Shown: positions 11,996 through 23,626, numbered from the stretch's first letter. The stretch is DNA of 64,000 nt from Moniliella sp. 'wahieum' (GCA_003971905.1 RSEE01000041.1:310001-374000); one strand, 5' to 3'. Made by a program: numbers and translations. Notes: generated from the sequence alone by a model not told the origin.

Positions 11996-12609
11996 GGCAG
12001 GTGCAAGTGCGTGCGGAATGCAGCAGCCAGCGGCGATGGTTGCCCAAATGCCGCCGAGGGCGCCCAGCAGGCGCAGCGGGGGCCCTTGGCGGGTTACGTC
12101 AGCTGCGCCCTGCTGCTGGTTCCGTCGGGCGTTTGCATGCCCTCAGAGAAGAAAAAGCAGCAGCAACCCTACTTATCTTAGCAGCCCCGATGGTGTCCAT
12201 CATCATCATGCATCATGCACCATGGCCCCCCTGCAGCCCATGGTCGTCTACGTCTCGGCTACGAATGGGGACTGGGACGGCTAACATCAGATCTCAGACG
12301 AGGGAAGCTGTGGGATGCGATGGCAGGGAAATTGAATTGGTACACATGAGTGAGAGAGATGCAGGCCGAGGCAAGGGGAGTGGGAACGAGGCGGGGGAGC
12401 AGGGGGATGGCATGGTAGCTGCCACCTTAATTTTCATCCGTCGGGAACAGTTAAGGCTGCCAACTCGGGATCGGCACACGTGGTGGCCCAGCCCGGGAAG
12501 CCAACTGGTACGGCGCAAGGTGCGACGGGTTGCAGCGAGTGCTGCAGAGGCAGCAAGGGAAGGCTGGGAGTACATGAGCGCACGGGCCATACTGAGGGGG
12601 TCGGGCGTG
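11996..12609. other. Intergenic, PRP5 5' flank and cyclin 3' end
   Basis: Contains a CATCATGCATCATGCAC motif (12206-12222). The C-terminus of the cyclin may extend into 12294-12609 if further frame breaks are allowed. No separate gene seen. Confidence 0.5.
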
Positions 12610-13879
12610 CTAGCAAGGTAAGGCGCCGACTTGGCATCCGCACGAGGAGGCGGTAGGCACGTAGGCGCCCAGACGTATGGTGCAGCGTTCCAGCCAGTCC
12701 CGGGGTGGAGGCATGGTGTCCATCGGGCTGGAAAAGGAACTAACCATAGGGGGCGGCAGCAAGGTGCGCGATGCATCCCCCAGTGGGCAGACGGGTGGGG
12801 TAAAGGTAAACTCGCCCGTGGGCACTCGCACAGGTTGGGGTGAGATGGGGGAATAGACACCGTTCCCGGGCACGGACAGAGACGCCGTCCGTTGGTTCGC
12901 AGAGGCGAGCACACTGGGTAAGGCGGTGTGGCAGGCGAGGACGCGAGGAAGGCCAAGGGACTAGCTGCCGGTGATGCATACCGGAGCGCTTGTTGCTGCG
13001 CAGCCAAATCGGACGCTTGGACTTCCGAAGCGCGCTGAGCCAGCAGATGGGTTACATGCGTCCCCCACGTAGCAAGTTGGTCGGAAGTAACGTGAATGCT
13101 AAAGCCTAGGCCGGCCCATAGTTGCGCTTCACACGCCGTGACAAGCTTAGTCGGGAGCGATACAATGTCTGCCCACGTTTTGCTCGTATAGGTATGGTCC
13201 TCAAGCAATTTGTTTGCCAACACCAGCCCGGCCACGGATGCACGGTACTCGGACTGAGTTCCTCCGAGTACTTCCGGGTGGAGATGTTTAAAGCGTCGGA
13301 CATACAGTCTGCGCCCCAACTTGTCGTCAGTATATGAAAACAGGAGCGTAAGGACATGACTTACAAGGCCACCAACAATGAATCATGTGTTGGTCGCAAG
13401 CTGCGAAAGACCTCCCGTAACCCGAGACAAACTGAGGACAGGGCCGTAAACGGCGACTGGTCCGGTCCTCCGCAAGAGGAGGAAGAGGGGAGGTGCTGCC
13501 GGGTAGGAGACCGTGGGTCAAAGCGGTGTAGGAAGTCGTTGGCTCGGAAGACTAGGCCAGGCGGGCCTGGAGAGAACCACAGGGAACAGACAACTTCGGC
13601 AAACCACTTTGCCATTTCCGTGTAGGAAGGACGAGTGGATCGTGCACGGGGTCGCTTGGCTGTGGGTTGAATAGCGGGCAAGGGCAGTGCCTCGGGGTGA
13701 ACGACGGGTGGATAGTCAGCGCATGGAGGCTGCAAGGGGTGGTAGTGGTGGGCAGGAGGGGATGGATGGGAATGGGATGCCTTGCGCTTTGGCCTGGACA
13801 GTGCCGCAGGAATGGGATACTGGACGGAAGCGGGAAGGGAGGACATGGAAGCGTAGCGATTGGTCTCCATAGTGGTCAT
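12610..13879 (-). CDS. PCL/PHO80-type cyclin
   Basis: Pcl/Pho80 cyclins activate Pho85-like CDKs in cell-cycle, polarity or nutrient signalling. Exon 1 (from ATG 13879, MTTMETNRYASMSSLPAS) gives a disordered Pro/Ser-rich N-terminus, then MAKWFAEVVCSLWFS and a helix ending in HDSLLVAL. Intron 13364-13309 is 56 bp with a GTAAGT donor. Exon 2 carries the family signature LYVRRFKHLHPEVLGGTQSEYR, then ASVAGLVLANKLLEDHTYTSK, TWADIVSLPTKLV and AQLWAGLGFSIHV. A Ser/Pro-rich tail follows; it changes frame near 12910 and then reads QRTASLSVPGNGVYSPISP. I stop at 12610 in that frame, but the original frame stays open to 12294, so the C-terminal end is uncertain. A frame break is also likely between the N-terminal helix region and LLVAL. 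Confidence 0.8.
13309..13364 (-). other. Intron in the cyclin gene
   Basis: 56 bp, GTAAGT donor, GCGCAG acceptor. Splicing yields DSLLVALLYVRRFKHLHPE inside the cyclin box. Confidence 0.85.
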
Positions 13880-14521
13880 AGCAAAGGCGAGCACACCCAG
13901 GGGAAGAAGTATGGCTGGGGTGGCGGTGGTGGCGGTGGTAGAAGCACAAGCAAGCAAAGTTGTGTGGGTGGGAAGGAGAAAATGGGCAAATGACCGCCAG
14001 AGCTAACTAACGTCTAGCCGTCAGCGTTCACGTTGCGGCGTAGACAACCTATAGAAAACCCACGGTGTGAGCATGGGCGGGCGTGGGGCAAGACGGGTTA
14101 GGCGTTGAGAGTTTGCAGGTGTGAATCAGTGATGAATATTGCATGCGCGCATTAATCACCACCGTCGGGCGTTTGCGGCCGGCACCCGCGTACCACGTCT
14201 TGCACATGGTGGCGGGTGGTGGCGGGCAAGTGGAGCGAAAGGGTTGTCTGATCTACGTAGCATGCGCAGCCGGCAGCATGTAGCGTGTCGTGTGTGCGCC
14301 CCCTTGGCCAGATTCAAAGAGCGTCGAGCCTCCCCACTGTGGCTGCGCACCAGCATGCCTACGCATCATGCACCACACATCAGCCCTCTGTCGTCTCATT
14401 CTCCTCGTCTCATCGCCCCATCGCCTCATCCATATTCGATCGCAATATCTCATCCCACAGCCCATGGGCCCAGACTGAGGCGCTGGCCAGGCGGCTGCGG
14501 CCGAGGCCTGAGGCGCCGAGG

Positions 14522-14553
14522 CGAGACGCTGAGACGCTGAGACGCTCTGACGC
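14522..14553. repeat. Short tandem repeat, GAGACGCT unit
   Basis: Three close copies of GAGACGCT and one degenerate copy (CTGACGCT) in a row. Confidence 0.7.
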
Positions 14554-14809
14554 TGGAGGCCCTAGTAAGTGTTGCCCGAGCCTCGGCAGTGCTCGACTCG
14601 GTGCAAGCCAGCCGCGTGATCGAGTGATCGTGAGGCGGTGACTATGAGCCTCACACGCCTCTCAGGCCTGAGGCCCTGACCTGAGGCTTCCAGGTTCTAG
14701 CTGCTTCAGCTTTTCATTCATGCAAACTCCATGTGAAGTGACTGGTGACCTCATGTCACTGGTACAGCAGGTGAAGCTTGAACTTCCAGTTGAAGCGTGT
14801 GGCGGTGGA

Positions 14810-14814
14810 CATGC
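14810..14814. repeat. Target-site duplication, left copy
   Basis: CATGC immediately before the 5' LTR; matches 20368-20372 exactly. Five bases is the usual copia length. Confidence 0.9.
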
Positions 14815-15031
14815 TGTTGGGACCCGTGGTCCCGTACTTAGGCCAAGGCGCCTCATCACCCTTCACACCCTGATTTGTCCTCCGAAGCCTCCACGTGTAT
14901 ACTCAGGCTTGTCTGAACCCCTGTCTCTAGGTGTGGCACAAGGCTTAGACCTTAACCACCACCATCGCGATTGCATTGCTCTACATTTCCAGAGGTTCTT
15001 CCCCAATCCCTTGGGTTCCTCCGGTCTTACA
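14815..15031 (+). repeat. 5' LTR of the copia element
   Basis: 217 bp, TG...CA ends. Nearly identical to 20151-20367; the differences are a one-base G-run difference near 14830, an extra A near 14869 and changes around 15000-15015. Confidence 0.95.
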
Positions 15032-15137
15032 GAGTTACAATCCTCTTGACGCTCAGCCCTGAGCCTTCCACTCTTACACTCTTCGGTCCTCCGCTGCCGG
15101 CCCTATCCACAAGCGCTTGCTCGAACTGCGTAAGCTA

Positions 15138-18100
15138 ATGGCAAGCATCATGAGCTCTCAGACTCAGGAGTCTTGGTTCAACTCCTCAACCCCTACTTCA
15201 CCAACTGCCGGAGCAGAAGAGAGCACCACTCCCGTCGGAGTTGACCACGCCTCCCCGCCGCTGACACCATCGCGTGAATCTACCCCTACACCTCAACCCA
15301 CCCCCGTGGGCCCCGACAACACCGCGAACGACGTCGCCACCCTCGCCGACCGCATTCGCAACATGTTCAAATTGTTTCCCGAACACATCACCCTCAAACA
15401 GCTACAGGACACTGGTATCAAGCTTGGGTACAGCGAAAAGACGACCACAGAAGCCATTGTCATGTTATCATGTGAGAATCCACCCAATGCTAGCAAGAAC
15501 GAAGGTGCCTTATCGTCAACTCCGGCCGTCGACGACAACCCGTGGGCTTTGACTCCCGACAAGCTCCTCCGTAGTGCCACTCGCAGCAACGTGCCGTACC
15601 ACGAGCGTTTCCACAACAACAGCTCGTTTTGGTTATGGACCCGGATCTTCCTCCCTCGTATCCAGATTATCCCTGGAGCGCGTGAGCATCTGGAACAGGG
15701 CAAGGCCCTGGACGGGTATAACGCAGAACTGGACGCTCACTTGGCCAACATTCTACTCCCGTGGATAGACTCCGACGTCGTCCAGCAGATCACCGGCGAT
15801 GGCACGCCGGCTCTAGGGTCTGCATACTATCATGCTCTGCGTGATTTGTACGGCACCGTTTCAGACACTGAGATCTGTGATATCCTCATAAAGGTTCTCA
15901 CTCTCAAAATGGGCACCAAGTCGGGCCGCCAATACCTGAATGAGTTCACTGTGGCGGTAACCCAGTACGAGATGACGTCCAAGTCCAAGCTGGACGAGAT
16001 TGGTCTAGCACAGATGCTACGGAAAGGCGTTACTGATCAGGGGTGGTTGCACCTCCATCGTAACAGCAGCTACGCCGAATTGCGCCGAGCAGTGAGCGAA
16101 CTCAAAGGCTCCAACTACGGCAGTACCTCCAGTTCAAGCCCAGCTCCCTCCAGTACGGCCCCTTCGGAAGCCACGTCGCACAGCCAAACAAGCAGTACGG
16201 TGACAGGCCGCGGACGAGGCCGAGGTGGCAGCGGGTACAGAGGAAGTCACCGTGGTGGCCAACGTGGCGGCCACTTTAGCCGGCCGGCTACGACAGCCCA
16301 GACCACCTCATCTGCCCATGCAGTAACCCCTATGGCAGCCACTACACCACCCAAGCCAGCCAACCTCCCTGCGCAACACGATTCAGGTGCGAGACCATCC
16401 GTATTCAATGAACGAAGTGCGTTTATCAATCTTCGTCCACACCGCGAGCCCATAGCAGTGGCAAACGGACAGATCGCATACACTGAAGGCATTGGCACCA
16501 TCTCTATGTACATTCAAACCCAGAACGGAGCCCCTATCCGCATCCACCTACCCGGCAGCTTGTACTGCCCCACCTTCCCGACCAACCTGCTCAGCGCTTA
16601 CCATCTATCTATCGCAGGCATTGGCAGCTGGATCCCTCCAGGTGGCCATGGTCTCTATCTCGGACGACACGGCGAACCTTTTCGTCTCGCCGCCGACTCA
16701 AGCTATTCCCTTACTCTGGCGCCCAATACGACAGCCACAGCCAACAGCGCCACTTCGCTACTCAACCTTGATGCAACCCTGGTCAAGGTGAAAAACGCCC
16801 ACATCCGATGGAATCATGCACCTCTAGATCAACTTTCATCCCTCACGTCGGATGACCCAGCATTCGAACGGGTCAACAGTGGCGACATCGCTTTAGTCCG
16901 GTCCTCGTGGCACTGTGCACCATGCGCATTAAGCAGAGCCACTGCCCCACCCCACGCCACGACTGGACGCCCAATCCGAACCATTCGCCCTTTCTCTCTC
17001 CTCCACCTCGACGTCCTTGACATATCCCGCCAAGGCGGCGGGGTCATACTTACGCCCTTATCATTGTCGACGACTTTACGCGGTATACCTGGACGCTACC
17101 CCTGGTGTCCAAGGGTGATGCCACAGCCGAACTTCAAGCCTTCATCCGGCGCGAGCATCGCCAACATCCCGACCGCCCCCTTCAGACGGTCCGCTCTGAC
17201 AATGCGCCTGAACTCACCACCGCAATGGACGAGTTTTACTGCGAGCTGGGAGTAGTGAGCGAGCGCACCAATCCTGGCGAAAGTGCGTCCAATGGGGTCG
17301 CCGAACGCGCCATAAGATCGATTACGGATCGCGCTCGACTCATGGTAATCGCCAACAGATTGACTCCCGACGAGTGGTGGGAACACAGCTTGTTGGCGGC
17401 CACATATGCACACAACCAGTCGCCGCCGAAAGCACTGGGTGGGGACAGCCGATTTGTCCGGTACCATGGCTTCAAACCCTCCCTTCGCATGCGCGGTTTT
17501 GGCACTCTTGCCTACCTGCACCTATTGCCCAACCAACGCGAGGGCGGCAAACTTGGTCCGCGGGCCGTCCCAGCAATGTTGGTGGGTTACGGGCACGGCC
17601 GCGGTTCGAAGGGGTGGCTCTTTGCCATCCACCAGGACGACGGCCAAGTTGGATTCCGTTGGAAAAAGCCGTCCACCTGGACGCATGTCCCGTACACCAC
17701 CGAATATCCCACGCACTTTCATCTGGACCCCCTTGTCCCTGCTGGTGGCGGAGAGGTGCGGGGGGGCGGAGAAATGGGTGCTGGTGGGGAAGTCAGACAG
17801 CTCCCCACCCCGGCGTGTGCGTTTTGCGATAGATGAACTGACCCGCGATACTAATGGTAAGAAAGACAATGCCCCCCATGGAAAAAGAAAATTAAAAGAA
17901 CGAAAAACAGAGGCACATCGCCCGGCTCAAGCCAACGAAAATGAGAATTCAGAGCCTGGCCCCACTCCCACCAACTCCAACCCCCCACATGTATCCCCCC
18001 AACCTGTTGCATCTGACCCCGCAGGCATGGCACAACGCCAGGCAAAGCAAGCCGAAGAAAATGAAACTATCACAGAAGATGCCGTTGACACTGGCCACCA

Positions 18101-20112
18101 AGTCCTGCTTTCCCCTCCCTCTTCCACTTCCCCTTCCTCTCCCGCCCTATCCCCTCCCCTCTCTCCCCCACCGACACGCTCGCCCCCGTGACCGTGCCCC
18201 TGACCGATACAGCCGTCCCCGCACTCGTGCGTCGCAATCCCGTTCGCCAAGCGCGTATCAACGCTCCACCCCTCGACCTGTCCATTCCAGCCAACGACAA
18301 TTTGCGCGATGGCACCTTTTCCCTGCTCGTCAACAAGGCCCCTAGCATCTTTGGCAACCCGGCCGCCCTCTCCGCCCTAGGAATGCAGGCTTTGGTGAGT
18401 ATTTTCGGACCAGCGCCGGACACATCCATGCTACCTGCTTCGGAGCCAAGCTCGCCCCCCATTGCACTCGCAATCGAATCCGCGGCAAGTGACACCGAGG
18501 TCATACTGACCACCGATGGGGTCCCGGTGGCCCCCAAGAACATCAAGAAGTTGGTGGGTCACCCTGCCTTTGATGGCGTACTCGAGGCAATGCGCCTCGA
18601 GCTTCGGCGTTTTGACGAGCGTGACGTGAAGGAAGTTGTACCCATCCCCCCAGGGATCAAACCCCTTCCCGGCATGTGGGTCATAGGTACTAAGACGGAT
18701 GCGGATGCTAACTTCCTCAAGTACCGTGCCCGCTACGTTGTGGGAGGGCACCGGCAAGTTCCTGGCACATGGGCGAAATCTTTTGCTCCTGCCGTTCGTA
18801 CTGCTGCCGTCAACACGCTAATTGCGTTGGCCGAAGCTGATGGCCTCCACTTATTTTCTGCCGATGTGGAAGCTGCCTACCTCTATGCCGATATCAACGA
18901 GCTCGTCTATGTTCGACCACCCCCTTCTTCCCAGAAGCGCCCGGTCATTGCTGGAGACTCAAGAAAAGTCTCTATGGCCTGCACCAGAGCGGGGCCAACT
19001 TTGGAGATTGGCTCCGCACTTTCCTTTGCGACCGACTCCACTTCACTAGCCTAAAATCAGAGCCTTGCCTGTTCATACGTCGCACCGAACCTCTTGGCCT
19101 GATCCTAATCGCCGTCCACACTGACGACTTTTTGGTCGCGTGTCGGTCCCAAGAAGCGTATGATGAATTCTTAGTGGAATTAAGGCGCAGCATCCAAATT
19201 AAGTCCAACGGCCCCCTACGTTTCCATCTCGGCTGCCAATACGACCGTATCGATGGACGACTGTACATCAGCCAACCCAAATTCATCGCTGAGACGCTTG
19301 CCGCGCATGACATATCACCTCACCGGCCCCGCTACCTTCCAATCGGCCACCAACTTCCGCCTCCCAAGCGACCCGAACACGAAAAGCGTGCCACTCGAGA
19401 CGAGCACCGTGCCTACCGTTCTATTGTCGGATCCAGCTTGTGGGCGGCTCGTATGTCCCGGCCTGATGCCCTCTTTGCGGCTACCTTTTTAGCGCGGTTT
19501 ATGGACGACCCGTCCGCCGCCCACCGACGCGCAGCGGAGGACCTATTACGTTTCTTCGCCGGTACGTCTGACTACTCTTTGTGCCTCACACCCAACCGAT
19601 CTCGCCCTCTACTCGAGCTGCACACCGATGCCTCCTTTGCATCAGACAAGAGCAACTCTCACTCCGTTTCGGGCCATGTTGTTTTTGTTTTCGGTGTGCC
19701 TGTATCCTGGGGCTCCAAGTCCCAAAATCAAGGTGTGAGCAACACAGCAGCATCTGAATACCTAGCCATGGGAGATGGCCTTCGAGATGCTCTATTCATT
19801 CGCAACATACTGTTTGAACTTGGTGTCTGCAAGGCTAATCACCCGATTGAGCTCTTTGTTGACAACACCGCTGCCAAAGCGTTGGCCGAAAAGCTCGGCA
19901 GCCTAGGCAAAATACGGGAGATTGACGTCTCGTACCACGAGGTGCGGGAACGCATCCACCGAGGCGAAATTAAAGTCCACTACACTCCAGGTGCACACCA
20001 TCTCCCTGACTGGTTCACCAAACCTCTTTCTCTTCCCAAGATCATTTCTGCGCGTAACAATTTCGATTTGGCTTTCTTTCTTCGCGCTGATCCCCTTCTT
20101 TTTTTTTGTTGA
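15138..20112 (+). CDS. Copia gag-pol polyprotein (frame-broken)
   Basis: It starts at ATG 15138 (MASIMSSQTQESWF); the open frame extends 21 bases further upstream without an ATG. Gag occupies roughly residues 1-350 and ends in an Arg/Gly-rich box (GRGRGRGGSGYRGSHRGG, about residues 354-380) instead of a CCHC zinc knuckle. Then come the protease motif HDSGAR (about 414), the integrase HHCC finger (HIRWNH...CAPC), and integrase core residues in LHLDVLD, VRSDNAPEL and ESASNGVAER. Reverse transcriptase has FAPAVRTAAVNTLIALAEA and SADVEAAYLYADI, and its catalytic motif reads HTDD where YVDD is usual. RNase H has ELHTDASFAS, AASEYLA and FVDNTAAKAL. The frame changes near 17040, 17750, 18180 and 18970, so as written it cannot make a full polyprotein. 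The breaks look like the single-base indels in host genes. Confidence 0.92.
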
Positions 20113-20140
20113 TGGCCAACGGGCTCTTTCGTTCCCTTGG

Positions 20141-20150
20141 CCCGGGGGGG
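20141..20150 (+). other. Polypurine tract
   Basis: CCCGGGGGGG directly upstream of the 3' LTR, the expected position for plus-strand priming. Confidence 0.7.
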
Positions 20151-20367
20151 TGTTGGGACCCGTGGGTCCCGTACTTAGGCCAAGGCGCCTCATCACCCTT
20201 CACCCCTGATTTGTCCTCCGAAGCCTCCACGTGTATACTCAGGCTTGTCTGAACCCCTGTCTCTAGGTGTGGCACAAGGCTTAGACCTTAACCACCACCA
20301 TCGCGATTGCATTGCTCTACATTTCCAGAGGTTCTTCACCCAATCCCTTGGTTCCTCCGGTCTTACA
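20151..20367 (+). repeat. 3' LTR of the copia element
   Basis: 217 bp, same termini as the 5' LTR, preceded directly by a G7 polypurine tract and followed by the CATGC target duplication. Confidence 0.95.
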
Positions 20368-20372
20368 CATGC
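20368..20372. repeat. Target-site duplication, right copy
   Basis: CATGC immediately after the 3' LTR; matches 14810-14814 exactly. Confidence 0.9.
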
Positions 20373-21040
20373 TGGACAAGTGGACAAAAGACCGTCCCAC
20401 CCATTCGCCCATGCTTTGATCCCATCGCGCTACTGCATGCGTGGGAAATGGGAGACGGTCTCGATGATGGATGATGCCGATGTGGGATGTACAGGGGCAT
20501 GTGCATGATGCATGATTCGGCCTTCGAACGGCGGCCAGGCGGGCTTGCTAGCTCCATGCTACACGAGGAGAGCAGTGGCAGGGGGCGACAGGAGGAGGAT
20601 GTGTGATGCTGCTGGAGATGCAGAAATGTGTGACATGTGATGATCGATCGATGATCGCGGATCGAGAGAACCATTCATTAATCAGCGACAATCGACAACG
20701 GTTGAATTCTTCGTTCTGAACAGTTTGGGATCGCTTGAGCTTGAAGCTTGAAGCAAGCTAGTCCAAGCTTGAGTTGCTTGAGTACCTTGCGCTTCAAACA
20801 AAAAACCACGCCCCCAGCCATGATGCATGATGCATGACGCCAAATACGTGGCGCATGGCGCGTAGCCAGTAATTAAAACAGCGGTTGCTGCGGCGGCTGC
20901 GCCTTGACGATGGTTGGACGTTGGATCTCTCTGGTTCCCGGTGTGGCGGCCACATGCTTCCAAGGGGCTCAATTTTTTCAAGGCCGAAGGCCGAAAGCAT
21001 GGGCGCCCTACGCACGACACCCTTTCGCCAATCATCATTG

Positions 21041-21076
<36 letters not shown>
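21041..21076. repeat. (CAT)12 microsatellite
   Basis: Twelve uninterrupted CAT units, not in a supported gene. Confidence 0.95.
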
Positions 21077-21077
<1 letters not shown>

Positions 21078-21896
21078 GACCCCATGTAGCTCCGGTTTGC
21101 CGATATGCAGCGTTTCTTCGTCCCTGTTCAAGTTCTGTACTGGTATGAAAAACTCCAGTAGAAAACTAAGTACTAAGTACTGCCATCAACGCACTGTTGT
21201 GGTTGGCAGAGCAAATTAGGCCTGGGTGCGGTGACCGGTGACCATGGAGTTCACGCCAGATATACTTCTCCTTAGGCCTTACTAGTTACTAATTTTGCGT
21301 TAACGCCATTTACCGGATATACCCGCCGCGTCTTCTGCCGCGTCCAGCCGCCCCTTTTTCTTCACGCTCTCCCATCCAACCCCCAACCCCCTGGCACACA
21401 CAATCGCGGCGCACAGGCACAGCATGCTGGGAAGCCCCTCAATTCAATCCTGCATCCAGAGCTTCATCGAAGATTGTCCCCTCCCTCCATAGTGTGTGGG
21501 TGAATGGCGTGCACTAATGCGACGAATGCATCGTCGGGGACCGGGGCTTGTTGCATGCCATGGTCACATGCCACATGTCACACCGCCACAACGCCTCCCA
21601 ATAGAGCTGAGCTAAATTTCGCCGTGCCTGCCTTCTCGGAGGAGCACCGGCCGCTCCCTCCCCAAAATTCATATGCTCAGCGTCAGCAGTGACTATAGTG
21701 AGGCTCGCTGTATAATACGCGCTCCAACCTAGTCACTGTGTTCACATTGTTCACAACAGAACGGCCTGGTTCATTTCTACAGAAGCGCGGTGGCTGTCGT
21801 TGGTCAGGCGCCCCAGGCTGGGGGGCTGGCAACAGCTCCGGAGCCGCAACGACGGCGGATATATCCCAGGCACCCTTAATAACCTGGCCTAATGCC

Positions 21897-21928
21897 AAAA
21901 GGCCTAAAAGGCCTAAAAGGCCTAAAAT
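21897..21928. repeat. AAAAGGCCT tandem repeat
   Basis: Three exact 9-bp units, followed by a degenerate copy ending in AAAATTAAAAGGTCT. Confidence 0.85.
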
Positions 21929-22381
21929 TAAAAGGTCTAACTAGTAAGCCGGTAACTCCCAACTAGCCAAGGCCTAGCAGGGCCCATCTCCCGGTTTTGG
22001 GCCAGCCACGGCAGGCCACGGCTACCCAAATTCCCAAACGCGTCCTTGGCAGAGAGGATACCGCGGTCCCGGCCAATCAAGTCCCCTGTAGACCAGAAAT
22101 TGCACATCAGACAGTAGCGCGGAGCTGTTTTGCGCCCTGGCGTCTGCGGCTTGGCCGTTACCGCGTTACCGGATGCTGGGGCTACCAGAGTACTAGGTAC
22201 TGGCTGGACGGACCCAAAGTGACCTCACCGATGAGACTCATCTCTGAGGTGGCCGGTGCCTGTGAGTGCATGCGAGCGGTGACCGTCACCTGCCACAGAG
22301 TCCAGAGGCTCCCGAGGCTCCAGAGGCCCACGGCGGTCTGTTATCTGACCAGTGACTCACTAGTCAGTGACTAGCGAGGTG

Positions 22382-22424
22382 ATCCGGTGACCGGTGACCG
22401 GTGCCGGTGATCATCGATCACGAA
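22382..22424. repeat. GTGACCG direct/inverted repeat block
   Basis: Overlapping GGTGACCGGTGACCGG palindromes followed by TGATCATCGATCA. A smaller related copy lies at 21231-21243. Confidence 0.7.
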
Positions 22425-23580
22425 TGACATGGACATGTGACAATGATTAAGGAAATTAATGCCAGGCCCCCGGACTCGGCGCAACCAGCAACCTCCAACC
22501 TCCCCCGCAGCACACCCTGGCGCTGAAGCGCTGAAGCACTGAAGCTTGAAGATAACAAAAGGGGCCGGAGAAGTCGGAGAAGCTCATTGAGCTCATCCGT
22601 CACGGTCACTAGTCACTTGGTGCTAACGGACATGCCATCCCGGTGTCCATTGACCGAATAGAAACCATCGACAGTCCACCGGCAAATACTCAGCGGCTCA
22701 GCGCGCTCACCGAGCGCCCATTTGCCACAAAAAAGCTGCATCAGCCATCTGCATCATCAAGCCAATAAGTATTTGCCTTCTTAGGCCTAAGCCTTAGTTA
22801 GGCCTTAGACTACCACTTACCGGTTACCTACCCGAAACCGGGAGTTACCGGCCGGTTACCATCAGCGCCTCAGCCTTTCAATCGTTGCACATTGTGCCCA
22901 GCGCGGCCAGCTCATAAAAACGCCAACAGCAGTGATTAAAATGATCGCAACACAAAGCCCGCAATAGACCACACAACTCTCTGGAATCAGGTACCTTAGT
23001 GGTGCCCGCTCGTCGTCTGGGGATCATGCACATCATGCATCATGTGCATCATGCACGGCGCTCCGCCACATATAATACTTGGGTCGGTCGATGGCCGCAC
23101 TCCTGTTGACACGCTGTGCCTGTGGCGGCGCCAGACTAAACGAATCCGTCAAGCCCACGCAGATGAAGCTGTGGAACTTGTGCATTATGCATTATGCCAC
23201 CTGGCTGTGCCTGTACGTGTGTGACGGTGTGACATACGGCTGCGGTGCAAAAGAGGGGGGGGAGGGGGGCGTGGTCTCATTAGCATTATCCACACCTGCC
23301 CCACACCTCCTGAAGGGAGTGTATATATCCCGTGTGGATACGAGCATGCGCCGCGGCAGTGCGGCTCGCTCTGAATTGATGTCATGACACGCATGATGCG
23401 GAGGGTCTTCAAGCTGGAAGCGCCGTAACATCTAAGATCTAAGAAGGAAGCTTCCGGATTCAATACGTGACGGGCGGTGCGTGACGCCGCGACAAGCGAA
23501 GCCCAGCATATATGACCTCGAAGAGGCTGCAAGGCAATAACGGCACTATTATAAGAGAGAGAGCGATCGCGGCGAGCGGT

Positions 23581-23626
23581 GTTCAACGTGTTCAACGGTT
23601 CAACACGTTCAACGTTCAACGTTCAG
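23581..23626. repeat. GTTCAACG repeat cluster
   Basis: Five to six overlapping copies of GTTCAACG/GTTCAACA in 46 bp. The same motif recurs at 7994, 26083, 40420, 51117 and 63617. Confidence 0.85.

Larger units (their letters stand above)
13880..14814. other. Intergenic between the cyclin gene and the copia element
   Basis: No gene supported. Contains a short GAGACGCT tandem repeat (about 14521-14545) inside a GAGGC-rich stretch, and a GCATCATGCACC motif near 14365. Confidence 0.6.
14810..20372 (+). mobile_element. Complete Ty1/copia LTR retrotransposon
   Basis: The element proper runs 14815-20367 and is bounded by two 217-bp LTRs, each starting TGTTGGGACC and ending CGGTCTTACA, with a perfect 5-bp target duplication CATGC (14810-14814 and 20368-20372). 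Domain order gag, protease, integrase, reverse transcriptase, RNase H defines Ty1/copia (Pseudoviridae-like) rather than gypsy. A G-rich polypurine tract (CCCGGGGGGG, 20141-20150) abuts the 3' LTR. The LTRs differ only at a few positions, mostly single-base length differences, so insertion is recent or the differences are base-calling noise. The gag-pol frame is broken about four times. I could not identify a confident tRNA primer-binding site after 15031. Confidence 0.95.

Noticed and set aside
14810..20372. Programmed frameshift between gag and pol of the copia element
   Set aside because: Copia elements usually use one frame; here there are several breaks at unrelated places, of the same kind as in host genes, so base errors are more likely.
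21041..21076. CRISPR-like or telomeric array
   Set aside because: It is a plain (CAT)12 microsatellite without spacers; the genome is eukaryotic.
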